Source: Agromyces agglutinans
GTDB lineage: Bacteria; Actinomycetota; Actinomycetes; Actinomycetales; Microbacteriaceae
Reading direction: 5' to 3'
NCBI RefSeq assembly: GCF_009647605.1
Contig: NZ_WJIF01000007.1
Span: 1-64,000, forward strand
Length of the DNA stretch: 64,000 nucleotides
This document shows, piece by piece, positions 33,605 through 41,464 of this stretch. The stretch's first letter is position 1. Every line of letters begins with the position of its first letter. A program made the translations under genes and the position numbers. Under the pieces are notes generated by a model. That model was given only the letters and a program-made list of their open reading frames with translations. It did no database searches and was not told where the DNA came from.

Positions 33605-35257
33605 TCAGCCCTCGAAGGTGCCGAGCGTGACCTCGACGGTCTGCTCCTCGCCGCCGCGGACGTAGGTGAGCTCGGCCGACGAGCCGCCCGCCTGCGCACG
33701 GACCTGCGCGGTCAGGTCGGTCTGGTCGGTGATCGGCACGCCGTTGAACTCGGTCACGACGTCGCCCGCCTTCAGCCCCGCGTCCTGCGCGGCGCCGCCG
33801 TCGGAGACCTCGGTGATGAGCGCGCCGACGGTGCTGGCGTCCTCCGCCGACTCGGCGCTCGTCACGGTCGCGCCGAGCAGGCCGTGCGTGGCCGCGCCGT
33901 CCGCGATGATCTCCTTCGACACGCGCTCGGCGAGGTTCGCCGGGACCGCGAAGCCCACGCCGATGTTGCCGGCCTCCGACGAGGCACCGCCGGTGGAGAG
34001 GATCGCGACGTTCACGCCGATGAGCTTGCCCTCGGAGTCGACCAGGGCGCCGCCCGAGTTGCCGGGGTTGATCGCGGCATCGGTCTGGATGACCGGGATC
34101 GAGATGGTGCCGCCGGCGGTCGGCTGCTGCTGGCCGCCCTCCTCGCCGTCGAAGTTCCAGAAGTCGAACGGGCTCTCGCCCTGCTCCTGCTCCTGCTGGC
34201 CGTCGTCGGGGGTCTCGGGCGCCGCCGACGACTGCACGTCGATGCTCCGGTTGAGGGCGCTGACGATGCCGTTCGTGACGGTGCCCGACAGGCCCAGCGG
34301 CGCGCCGATGGCGATCGCCGTGTCGCCGACGTTGAGTTCGTCGGAGTCGGCGAACTCGAGCGGCTGGAGGTCCGAGGCATCCTGCAGCTTGATCACCGCG
34401 AGGTCGGAGAGCGGGTCGGTGCCGATGAGCTCGGCGGCGTAGAGCCGGCCGTCGCTCGTCTTCACCTGGATCGCCGGCTCGCCCGTCGTGCCGTCGAGGG
34501 TGACGACGTGGGTGTTCGTGAGCACGTAGCCGTCCTCGGAGAGCACGATGCCGGAACCCGTGCCGCCGCCCTCGCCGCCCTGCACCGAGATGGTGACGAC
34601 GCTCGGGCTGGCCTTGGCCGCGACCGCGGTGATCTGGTTCACCGAGTCGGTGTCGTTCACGACGATGTTCTGGGTGCCGGTGCCGGAGTCGCTCGACGAC
34701 GAGGTCGACGAGGCCTGGTTGCCGACGACGGCCGCGCCGACGCCGACGCCCGCGGCGCCGCTGATGAGGGCTGCGGCCACGACCGCGGCGGCGAGGCCGA
34801 GGCCCGTGCGTCGCTGCTTCGGCGCCTCGGCGGCCGGCTCGGCCGGTCCGCCGAAGGCGGGGGGAACCTGCCCCGGAGGCACGCTGCCGTGCAGCGGCTC
34901 GGTCGGCTGCGTCTGCGCGTGCGCCGACGCCTGCGGGTAGGCCGCGGTCTGGTGCGTGTACTGGGCGGCGTGGTACGGCTGCGGCGTCTGGCCGGGTGCG
35001 TACACGGTGCCGGTGGGCTGCGCGGGCTGGGCCGGCGCGCTGGGAGCGGGGGGTGCGGTCGGGGCGGCGACGGACGCGGCGGGAACCGGCGCGGCGGGCG
35101 CTGCCGGCTCGACCGGCGCGGCCGGCTCGACGGGCGCGGCGGCCGGAGCGGATGCCTCGGGCGCGGCGGGTGCGGATGCCTCGGGCTCGACCTGTGCGGA
35201 TGCCTCGGGCTCGCCCGGCGTCGATCCGTGCTGCGGGTCGTGCTGGTTGTCGGTCAT
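33605..35257 (-). CDS. HtrA/DegP-like membrane-anchored serine protease with PDZ domain
   Basis: 550 residues from ATG 35257, chosen because GGAAGGAG lies just upstream. Residues ~1-140: Pro/Ala/Gln-rich cytoplasmic tail. One hydrophobic helix follows (GLGLAAAVVAAALISGAAGVGVGAAVVG). The trypsin-like domain has the full triad: His in VLTNTHVVT, Asp in DPLSDLAVIKL and Ser in NPGNSGGALVD, with the extra EDGY/GLSG loops of HtrA. The C-terminal PDZ domain runs from LITEVSDGGAAQDAGLKAGD to the end. It degrades or checks misfolded envelope proteins. The insert after the LD loop (QQEQEQGESPFDFWNFDGEEGGQQQ region) is Gln/Glu-rich and typical for actinobacterial members. Confidence 0.94.
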   Translation of the reverse strand: MTDNQHDPQHGSTPGEPEASAQVEPEASAPAAPEASAPAAAPVEPAAPVEPAAPAAPVPAASVAAPTAPPAPSAPAQPAQPTGTVYAPGQTPQPYHAAQYTHQTAAYPQASAHAQTQPTEPLHGSVPPGQVPPAFGGPAEPAAEAPKQRRTGLGLAAAVVAAALISGAAGVGVGAAVVGNQASSTSSSSDSGTGTQNIVVNDTDSVNQITAVAAKASPSVVTISVQGGEGGGTGSGIVLSEDGYVLTNTHVVTLDGTTGEPAIQVKTSDGRLYAAELIGTDPLSDLAVIKLQDASDLQPLEFADSDELNVGDTAIAIGAPLGLSGTVTNGIVSALNRSIDVQSSAAPETPDDGQQEQEQGESPFDFWNFDGEEGGQQQPTAGGTISIPVIQTDAAINPGNSGGALVDSEGKLIGVNVAILSTGGASSEAGNIGVGFAVPANLAERVSKEIIADGAATHGLLGATVTSAESAEDASTVGALITEVSDGGAAQDAGLKAGDVVTEFNGVPITDQTDLTAQVRAQAGGSSAELTYVRGGEEQTVEVTLGTFEG

Positions 35258-35391
35258 GTCAGCTCCTTCCAAGCTGTCCACCATGCTCGACCCGCTTGCT
35301 GTGGAGCGGATCGGCGAAGTCTATGAGTCCGCTATCCCTTCACCGGGAGTCATCCGGACACCGGGCCCAGCGTAGTCACCGCACCCTGACG

Positions 35392-35397
35392 TACGGT
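35392..35397 (+). promoter_or_regulatory. -10 box TACGGT of a leaderless promoter
   Basis: TACGGT six bases before GTG 35404. An in-frame GTG at 35398 touches the box and is therefore less likely to be the start. Confidence 0.5.
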
Positions 35398-35403
35398 GTG
35401 AAC

Positions 35404-36666
35404 GTGACGGATGCCGCTGCCCCCGACCTGCCCGGCCGCGATCGGCTCGCCCCGTGGCAGCGCACCGCAGCGGGCGCCGGACTGCTGGCGGCCGACGGTT
35501 CGGTGCGCGAGACGATCTTCGCCGAGATGAGCGCCATCGCGGCGCGCACCGGGGCGATCAACCTGGGCCAGGGCTTCCCCGATGAAGACGGACCGGCCGA
35601 GGTGCTCGAGGCGGCGCGGCGGGCGATCGCCGACGGGGTGAACCAGTACCCGCCGGGCATGGGTCTGTCGGTGCTGCGCGAGGCGATCGCGCGGCACCAG
35701 GCGCGCTGGTACGGCCTCGACACGGACCCCGCGACCGAGGTGCTCGTGACGGCCGGCGCGACCGAGGCCCTCGCCGCGACCCTCCTCGCGTTCGTGGAGC
35801 CGGGCGACGAGGTCGTCGCGTTCGAGCCCGCGTACGACGCGTACGGGGCCCTCGTCGCCCGCGCGGGCGGGGTCCTGCGCACCGTGCCGCTGCGGTGGTC
35901 GGCCGGCGGCGGGCATGCGCACGCCTGGCTGCCCGACCTCGACGAATTGGCCGCGGCCGTCGGCGACCGCACGCGGATCATCCTCGTGAACACGCCCCAC
36001 AATCCGACCGGCGCGGTGCTCGGGCGCGACGTGCTCGCGCGCATCGTCGAACTGGCCGAGCGCCACGACGCGCTCATCGTCACCGACGAGGTCTACGAGC
36101 ACCTCGTCTTCGACGGCGCGCACGTGCCGATCGCGACCCTGCCCGGGGCTCGCGAGCGAACGATCACGATCTCGTCGGCCGGCAAGACCTTCTCGGCGAC
36201 GGGCTGGAAGATCGGCTGGGCGGTCGCACCGGAGCCGCTCATCACGGCCGTGCTCGCGGTCAAGCAGTACCTCACCTACGCCAACGGCGCGCCGTTCCAG
36301 CCCGCGATCGCCACGGGGCTCGACCTTCCCGACGCGTTCTTCACGGAGGCAGCCGCGGCGCTGCGCGCGAAACGCGACGTGCTCGCCGAAGGTCTGGTCT
36401 CGGCCGGATTCGAGATCGCGCTGCCCGCCGCCGGTTACTTCGTGGTGGCGGATGCCGCACCGCTCGGCTTCGCCGACGGCGAGGATCTCTGCGGCCGGCT
36501 GCCCGAGCTCGCGGGGGTCGTGGGCGTTCCGGTGTCGGCGTTCGTGCGGCCCGACCGGCGCGCCGGGGTCGCGAGCCTCGTGCGCTTCGCCTTCTGCAAG
36601 CGCCTCGAGGTGCTCGAGGAGGCATCCACTCGCCTGGCAGGCCTCGACGCGGCGAACGCGCGCTGA
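35404..36666 (+). CDS. PLP-dependent class I/II aminotransferase
   Basis: 420 residues from GTG 35404. Fold type I marks: INLGQGFPDEDGP near the N-terminus, NQYPPGMGLSVLREAIARH, VTAGATEALAAT, LVNTPHNPTGAV with the Asn-Pro that binds the ring, IVTDEVYEHL, and SSAGKTFSATGWKIGW with the Schiff-base lysine. The set resembles the kynurenine/methionine aminotransferase (YbdL, KAT) subgroup; the DapC-like role known in some actinobacteria is another option. Convergent with the nitrilase-family gene. Confidence 0.92.
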   Translation: MTDAAAPDLPGRDRLAPWQRTAAGAGLLAADGSVRETIFAEMSAIAARTGAINLGQGFPDEDGPAEVLEAARRAIADGVNQYPPGMGLSVLREAIARHQARWYGLDTDPATEVLVTAGATEALAATLLAFVEPGDEVVAFEPAYDAYGALVARAGGVLRTVPLRWSAGGGHAHAWLPDLDELAAAVGDRTRIILVNTPHNPTGAVLGRDVLARIVELAERHDALIVTDEVYEHLVFDGAHVPIATLPGARERTITISSAGKTFSATGWKIGWAVAPEPLITAVLAVKQYLTYANGAPFQPAIATGLDLPDAFFTEAAAALRAKRDVLAEGLVSAGFEIALPAAGYFVVADAAPLGFADGEDLCGRLPELAGVVGVPVSAFVRPDRRAGVASLVRFAFCKRLEVLEEASTRLAGLDAANAR

Positions 36667-36693
36667 ACCGCGCGCCGTCGGCGTCGGCGAGCG

Positions 36694-37527
36694 TCAGCGC
36701 TCGACGACGCCGAACCGGCGCAGCGACAGCGCCGGGTTCATCCGGCGCACCGAGTCGAGCCGCTCGCGCGAGAGCCAGGCGAGCGCGACGTCGGCCTGCT
36801 CGCCGATCGTGGCGAGCTCGACGCCCATCGGGTCGACGATCATGCTGTTGCCCGCACCGACCGGCGGCGCCTGGTCGGCGGCGGCGACGTAGATCGTGTT
36901 CTCGAGCGCCCTCGCCGTCGTCAGCACGCGCCAGTGCGCCTCCTTCAACGGCCCGCGAACCCATTCGGCCGGCATGCACACGACGTCGGCGCCCGCGTCG
37001 ACGAGGCGGCGCGTGATCTCGGGGAAGCGCACGTCGTAGCAGGTCTGCAGGCCGAACCGCAGGCCGGCGACCTCGAACAGCTCGGGTTCCTCGACGACGC
37101 CCGGGGCCACCCATTCGGACTCGCGCTGGCCGAACGCGTCGTACAGGTGGAGCTTGCGGTACCGCGCGACGAGCGCACCCGAGGGGTCGAGCACGACGAC
37201 CGCGTTGCGGAATCGCCGACCCCCCTCGTGCCGCTCGAGCACGCCGACCACGAGGTGCACGCCGAGGTCGGCCGCGAGGTCGCCGAGCGCGCGCACGAAC
37301 TCGCCGTCGAGCGGCTCGGCGGCGTCGAGCATGTCCTGGCCGAGTTCTGGCGTGAAGAACATCGAGTACTCGGGGAAGACGACGACGCGCGCACCGCGCT
37401 CGACCGCGCGCGCGGCGAGCCGGCCGATCTCGGCGAGGTTCGCGTTCGAGTCCGCCGCCGGCGCGAACTGCGCGACGGCGACGGCGACGGATTCGTCGGC
37501 GGGCACGGAGGCATCCGGTGCGGTCAT
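36694..37527 (-). CDS. Carbon-nitrogen hydrolase (nitrilase superfamily)
   Basis: 277 residues. The E-K-C triad is present: Glu in VFPEYSMFF, Lys in YRKLHLYDAFG and Cys in LQTCYDVRFPE. Members of this size cleave amides (omega-amidase, Nit1/Nit2-like). One Nit-type omega-amidase role is to remove alpha-ketoglutaramate-like products of aminotransferases, and an aminotransferase is the convergent neighbour, but the link is only suggestive. TAGGCT six bases before the ATG shows a leaderless promoter. Confidence 0.92.
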   Translation of the reverse strand: MTAPDASVPADESVAVAVAQFAPAADSNANLAEIGRLAARAVERGARVVVFPEYSMFFTPELGQDMLDAAEPLDGEFVRALGDLAADLGVHLVVGVLERHEGGRRFRNAVVVLDPSGALVARYRKLHLYDAFGQRESEWVAPGVVEEPELFEVAGLRFGLQTCYDVRFPEITRRLVDAGADVVCMPAEWVRGPLKEAHWRVLTTARALENTIYVAAADQAPPVGAGNSMIVDPMGVELATIGEQADVALAWLSRERLDSVRRMNPALSLRRFGVVER

Positions 37528-37533
37528 GCGACC

Positions 37534-37539
37534 AGCCTA
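37534..37539 (-). promoter_or_regulatory. -10 box TAGGCT of a leaderless promoter
   Basis: TAGGCT on the minus strand, six bases upstream of ATG 37527 of the nitrilase-family gene. It overlaps the 3' end of the next gene upstream (stop at 37537). Confidence 0.5.
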
Positions 37540-38109
37540 CGGACGCGGCGATCGCGACGCGGGGATCGTCGCGATCGCCCACTCGTAGTGCCCGCCGAGG
37601 CACTCGTGCACCGGCTCGGCGAGCGGACCGCGCAGCCACGGCCGCCGTCCCGGTTCGAGCAGGTCGTCGTCGGGCATCGACTCGATGCGGGTCAGCACGT
37701 CGATGTGGCTCGCGCGGAGCCGGCCGCGGGCCGTCGCGAGGCCCGCGTCGGCCGGGCCGGGCACGCGGTACCGGTCGCGCAGCTCGACGTTGAGCTCAGC
37801 CAGCGAGTCCCACGTGTGGCCCGGTGCCGGAAACTCGACCGGCTTCCCTGCGGCGTCGGCGTCGAGCCAGCCGAGCAGGAGCAGGTGCCAGGCGTGCAGG
37901 TGATTCAGCACGTCCTGCACGTCGCGGTCGCGGGCGGCATCCGCGCCGGGTGCGGCCTCCCCCGCCTGCGGCGCCGCCGCAGGAGTCCTCGCGGCCGGGA
38001 ACAGCGCGGCCGCCTCGGCGGCGGGCATCGCCTCGATCACGTCGTCGAGGTCGCGGAATCCGCGGAACGCCGCCGCCTCGAGCGCGGTCCGGGTCGTCGG
38101 AGCGGGCAT
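37537..38109 (-). CDS. ClbS/DfsB family four-helix protein
   Basis: 190 residues from ATG 38109. The central stretch LNHLHAWHLLLLGWLDADAA followed by GKPVEFPAPGHTWDSLAELN is the mark of the ClbS/DfsB (DinB-like) family. ClbS opens the cyclopropane of colibactin in E. coli; most members have unknown roles and may detoxify electrophiles or bind metal. A C-terminal HECLGGHYEWAIATI stretch matches. Leaderless: TATCGT lies seven bases before the ATG. Confidence 0.8.
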   Translation of the reverse strand: MPAPTTRTALEAAAFRGFRDLDDVIEAMPAAEAAALFPAARTPAAAPQAGEAAPGADAARDRDVQDVLNHLHAWHLLLLGWLDADAAGKPVEFPAPGHTWDSLAELNVELRDRYRVPGPADAGLATARGRLRASHIDVLTRIESMPDDDLLEPGRRPWLRGPLAEPVHECLGGHYEWAIATIPASRSPRP

Positions 38110-38116
38110 GAGCGTC

Positions 38117-38122
38117 ACGATA
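38117..38122 (-). promoter_or_regulatory. -10 box TATCGT of a leaderless promoter
   Basis: TATCGT on the minus strand, seven bases upstream of ATG 38109 of the ClbS/DfsB-like gene. Confidence 0.45.
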
Positions 38123-38190
38123 CGTCGGTACGCAGCGATCGTGAAGGCCTCGAGCCGGAGCGCCCCGGCACCGACCCCGCCCGGCGCAGC

Positions 38191-39183
38191 TCAGCGACCG
38201 GCGCTCGCGGCGACGGCGGCCCGCACCTCGGCCTCGACGAGGTCGGCGTTGATCGCCGCGCCGGCCATGCTGCCCGCCGACATCGCGAACGGCACCGACG
38301 AGCGGCCGTCGGTCACGTTTCCCGCCGCCCACAGACCGGGCACGCTCGTGCGGCCCATCGGGTCGACGACGACCCACTCGACGCCGTCGCGGTCCTCGAA
38401 GCGGGCACCCAGCGCGCGCAGCGCGCCGTCCTTCGGTCGCGGCACGGGTGCCGCGAAGATCGCGTCGACCGGGGCATCCGTGCCGTCGTCGAAGCGGATG
38501 CCTCGCAGTCGGCCGTGTTCGTCGGCGACGACCTCGGCGACGCGGCGTTCCTCGACGGCGATGCCGCGGGCGGCCAGACCGGCCCGGGCGGCGTCGGGCA
38601 GTTCCGACCCGTTCACGAGGTACGTCACGTCATCGGTCAACTGCCGCATGAGCTGCGCCTGGTGCACGTTCATCGGCCCGCTCGCGAGGACGGCGACCTT
38701 CGAGTCGCGGGCTTCCCAGCCGTCGCAGTACGGGCAGAGCACGACGCCGTCGCCCCAGTGCTCGGCCAGGCCCGGGATGTCGGGCAACTCGTCGTGCAGG
38801 CCGGTCGCGATGAGCACGGCACGGGCGGTCGTTCGCCGGCCCGACGCGAGCGCGATCTCGAAGACCGCGCCCGCCCGCTCGAGGTGCTCCACCGCGGATG
38901 CCTCGAACGCGACGCCCTCATACCGTTCGAGGTCGCGCCGTCCGTCGGCGAGGAGGTCGAGCGGCGAGGTGTGGTCGCGGCCGAGCACGCCGTGCATATG
39001 CCCGGCGAAGCGGTTGCGCGGCCGGGCGTCGTCGACGACGAGCACGTGTCGGCGCGAGCGGCCGAGCATCAGCGCGGCACTGAGGCCGGCGCTGCCGCCG
39101 CCGATGATGACGACGTCCCACTCGGGGTGGTCGGCAGCGGTCGGGGCGGCTGTGGTGGCGGGGGTGGCGTCTGAGGGCTGCAT
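38191..39183 (-). CDS. FAD-dependent NAD(P) oxidoreductase, thioredoxin-reductase-like
   Basis: 330 residues from ATG 39183. WDVVIIGGGSAGLSAALMLGRS is the FAD-binding dinucleotide fold, ATGLHDELPDIPGL the ATG motif, VLCPYCDGWEA the CxxC region of TrxR-like proteins, SGPMNVHQAQLMRQL the NAD(P) region and VPGLWAAGNVTD the C-terminal FAD motif. The CPYC motif sits where thioredoxin reductase has CATC, yet there is no thioredoxin gene nearby. Divergent from an XRE-cupin regulator across 72 bases with a palindrome, a pair seen often in actinobacteria, so the regulator likely controls this gene. Confidence 0.9.
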   Translation of the reverse strand: MQPSDATPATTAAPTAADHPEWDVVIIGGGSAGLSAALMLGRSRRHVLVVDDARPRNRFAGHMHGVLGRDHTSPLDLLADGRRDLERYEGVAFEASAVEHLERAGAVFEIALASGRRTTARAVLIATGLHDELPDIPGLAEHWGDGVVLCPYCDGWEARDSKVAVLASGPMNVHQAQLMRQLTDDVTYLVNGSELPDAARAGLAARGIAVEERRVAEVVADEHGRLRGIRFDDGTDAPVDAIFAAPVPRPKDGALRALGARFEDRDGVEWVVVDPMGRTSVPGLWAAGNVTDGRSSVPFAMSAGSMAGAAINADLVEAEVRAAVAASAGR

Positions 39184-39213
39184 GCTTCGATCGTGCGCCA
39201 GCCCCGCGGCTGT

Positions 39214-39229
39214 GGCAAACTCGTTTGCC
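39214..39229. promoter_or_regulatory. Operator palindrome GGCAAAC-TC-GTTTGCC
   Basis: Perfect 7-base arms with a two-base centre in the 72-base divergent gap, followed by a further half site GCAAAC at 39236-39241. It is placed to control both the oxidoreductase gene and the XRE-cupin regulator gene, and is AT-richer than its surroundings. Confidence 0.7.
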
Positions 39230-39255
39230 GAACCCGCAAACCCAGGAGGTGCGCC

Positions 39256-39849
39256 ATGGCCGACGATGCCGAGGCCGTGCTCGATGCCGACGTCGTGCTC
39301 GACGCCGTGGCCCCGCGACTGCGCGCGCTGCGCCAGCGCCGCGGCCTCACGCTCGCCGAACTGTCGGAGGCGACCGGCATCTCGGTCAGCACGTTGTCGC
39401 GTCTGGAGTCGGGCGGGCGCCGGCCCACGCTCGACCTGCTCATCCGCCTCGCCGGGGTCTACCGGGCGAGCCTCGACGACCTCGTCGGCGCACCGCAGAT
39501 CGCCGACCCCCGCATCCGGCCGAAGCCGTTCTTCCGCAACGGGCGGGCGATCATCCCGCTCACGCGCGAGAACCCCGACGTGCACGCCTACAAGATCGTG
39601 CTGCCGGGGCATCCGCCCGGCGAGCCGGTGCCGCAGCGCACGCACGAGGGCTACGACTGGGTGTACGTGCTGAGCGGGCGGATCCGGCTCGCGATCGGCG
39701 GCCAGGAGGTCGTCATGGGCCCGGGCGAGGCGGCCGAGTTCGACACCCGCCTGCCGCACGGCCATGCGAGCGCCTCGGAGGAACCGGCCGAGATCCTGAG
39801 CCTGTTGAGCACGCAGGGCGAACGCGTGCACCTGCGCGAGGTCGACTGA
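39256..39849 (+). CDS. XRE-family regulator with C-terminal cupin domain
   Basis: 197 residues from ATG 39256, AGGAGG eight bases upstream. The helix-turn-helix runs from LRALRQRRGLTLAEL to GISVSTLSRLESGGRRP; the cupin follows with HEGYDWVYVLSGRIRLAIGG, GPGEAAEFDT and LPHGHAS. Such HTH-cupin proteins sense small molecules in the cupin barrel. Control of the divergent FAD oxidoreductase through the palindrome at 39214 is likely. Confidence 0.93.
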   Translation: MADDAEAVLDADVVLDAVAPRLRALRQRRGLTLAELSEATGISVSTLSRLESGGRRPTLDLLIRLAGVYRASLDDLVGAPQIADPRIRPKPFFRNGRAIIPLTRENPDVHAYKIVLPGHPPGEPVPQRTHEGYDWVYVLSGRIRLAIGGQEVVMGPGEAAEFDTRLPHGHASASEEPAEILSLLSTQGERVHLREVD

Positions 39850-39901
39850 ACTCGCCGCGCGGTCGCCGCCGCGCGGGTGCCCGCCGTGGCATCATGCCCG
39901 C

Positions 39902-40783
39902 ATGACCGCATCCGCCGGCGCCCCGCGTTCACCGAGCGAGGCGCGTGCCGCGGCCCTCGCCGACGCGCGCCGCTTCGCCGCAGCGCGTCGCCCGGCCGAC
40001 CTGATCCGCCAGTGGGCGACGGATGCCTCGCTGACGCCGAGCCCGCTCGACCAGCGCACGGTGGTCGCGTACGACGCCGTCGCGCTCGACGCCGCGGCCG
40101 GGTACGAGGCGTTGCTGTTGTCGCCGGTCGCGCCGCTCGGGACCAACTCGGTGGTCGCACCGACCTCGCAGGACCGGACCCTGACGACGACCCGCTCCAC
40201 CGAGGTGGTCTCCGACCCGACGAACGTGCTCGCCCTCGAAGCCGCCGCCCGGCTGCGGGAGGCGCCCGACGCACGCGTCCGGCTCTGCAGCGTGCACCAG
40301 ACGCTCCGCCCGCAGGCTGTGCCGATCCCGTCGGGTCACACCACGCACTTCCGGCTCTTCGCCCTCGCCGACGCCGGGCGAGGGCTGCCCGACGACGCGT
40401 TCGAGGTCCACGCGATCATCGACCAGGCCGCCGTGCACCTGCGGCTGCTCGACGCCGCGGCCGAGCGGTTCGGCCTGGCCGTCGGGAGGGCGACCGCGAG
40501 CATCCTCGCCGACGCCGACTCGAACGTGCTCGCCGACCGGGTCGCCGACGCGCTCGGCCGGCGACTGCCGGGGCTCGAACTCGAGCGAGCGCTGCTCGCC
40601 TCGACGTACTACCGCGGCATCCGCGTGCTGATCCGCGTGGCCGACGCAGCCGGTGCCGAGCTCGACCTCGTCGACATCGGGGCGTTCGACTGGGCGGGCC
40701 GGCTCACGAGCGATGCCCGGCAGCGGTTCGTCGCGAGCGCCATCGGACTCCAGTTGCTGCCCCTGCGGTTCGCCGTGCGCTGA
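39902..40783 (+). CDS. Conserved protein of unknown function, possibly class II synthetase-like
   Basis: 293 residues. I do not recognise it firmly. The stretch APLGTNSVVAPTSQDRTLTT, then EVVSDPTNVLALEAAARLR and VRLCSVHQTLRPQAVP, resembles the layout of class II tRNA-synthetase-like proteins (HisS/HisZ type), where an Arg/Gln-rich loop binds ATP. No tRNA-binding domain is present. There is no clear ribosome site, so the gene may be leaderless. It is convergent with the DUF892 gene. Confidence 0.7.
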   Translation: MTASAGAPRSPSEARAAALADARRFAAARRPADLIRQWATDASLTPSPLDQRTVVAYDAVALDAAAGYEALLLSPVAPLGTNSVVAPTSQDRTLTTTRSTEVVSDPTNVLALEAAARLREAPDARVRLCSVHQTLRPQAVPIPSGHTTHFRLFALADAGRGLPDDAFEVHAIIDQAAVHLRLLDAAAERFGLAVGRATASILADADSNVLADRVADALGRRLPGLELERALLASTYYRGIRVLIRVADAAGAELDLVDIGAFDWAGRLTSDARQRFVASAIGLQLLPLRFAVR

Positions 40784-40785
40784 TC

Positions 40786-40821
40786 CCGCGTTCGCCGCGC
40801 GCCGCCGCGCAGCGAACGCGG
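40786..40821. terminator. Bidirectional hairpin
   Basis: CCGCGTTCGC (40786-40795) pairs perfectly with GCGAACGCGG (40812-40821) across a 16-base GC-rich loop, between the convergent ends at 40783 and 40836. Confidence 0.7.
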
Positions 40822-40835
40822 CGGCGGCGGACGCG

Positions 40836-41318
40836 TCAGCCGACGATCTTCTCGAGCGTGGTGCGCAGTTCCTCGCTGGTGTGGACCTCCTGGTCGAGGT
40901 TCGCCTGCAGCAGCGTCACGACGTCGGTGAGGCCGTGCGCGGTCGCCGGCACGATGAGCCCCTGGTACGCCGAGATCTCGTAGTGCTCGTTGCCGAGTGC
41001 GGCCGACAGGGCGACCTGGTCGCGCAGTTTCGGGGCGCTGCGTTCGAGCAGCGACGCCGCCTGCTTCGAGATGCCCTTCGTGCTCGGTGACGGGGCCGTC
41101 GTCTCCTTGTAGCCGAGGAGCGTGAAGGCCTGCTGCAGGTTCGCGATCTGCTCCTCGGTCTCGCTCGCGTGGTGGCGGAACAGCTTCTTGATCTCCGCCG
41201 TCTTCGCGGCCTTCGCCAGTTCGCCGAGCGCCGCGAGGGAATCGTGCTCCATCGTCAGCGCCGTGCGGAGCTGGAAGTGCAGGAGTTCCTCGGGAGTCGT
41301 GAGCGTCTGCTGAACCAT
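40836..41318 (-). CDS. Ferritin-like DUF892 (YciE/YciF) stress protein
   Basis: 160 residues from ATG 41318 with GGAAGGA upstream. Four-helix bundle with the pattern LLHFQLRTALTMEHDSLAALGELAKAA, FRHHASETEEQIANLQQAF, and NEHYEISAYQGLIVPA, in which Glu and His residues (E28, E-x2-H type, E-HYE) can form a di-metal site. Family members are stress-inducible, possibly metal- or oxidant-binding. It is divergent from the zinc alcohol dehydrogenase gene. Confidence 0.88.
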   Translation of the reverse strand: MVQQTLTTPEELLHFQLRTALTMEHDSLAALGELAKAAKTAEIKKLFRHHASETEEQIANLQQAFTLLGYKETTAPSPSTKGISKQAASLLERSAPKLRDQVALSAALGNEHYEISAYQGLIVPATAHGLTDVVTLLQANLDQEVHTSEELRTTLEKIVG

Positions 41319-41449
41319 TGGCCGTCCTTCCGTGGCATCCGTCCCGCGGTCGCGGGAACCGACCTCATCGTCGCCGCCGCCCCGACCCATGCGGAAGGGG
41401 GTTGACGCACCGCACGGCCGTCAACCCCCTGCCCCCGGGCGCCGAACCC

Positions 41450-41464
41450 GCCGACACTGTCGGC
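41450..41464 (+). promoter_or_regulatory. Palindrome GCCGACACTGTCGGC abutting a start codon
   Basis: A perfect 15-base palindrome (7-base arms round one C) that ends at the base before ATG 41465. GACACT within it lies six bases before the ATG and could be a weak -10 box, so a bound regulator would block the start of transcription. Confidence 0.5.
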
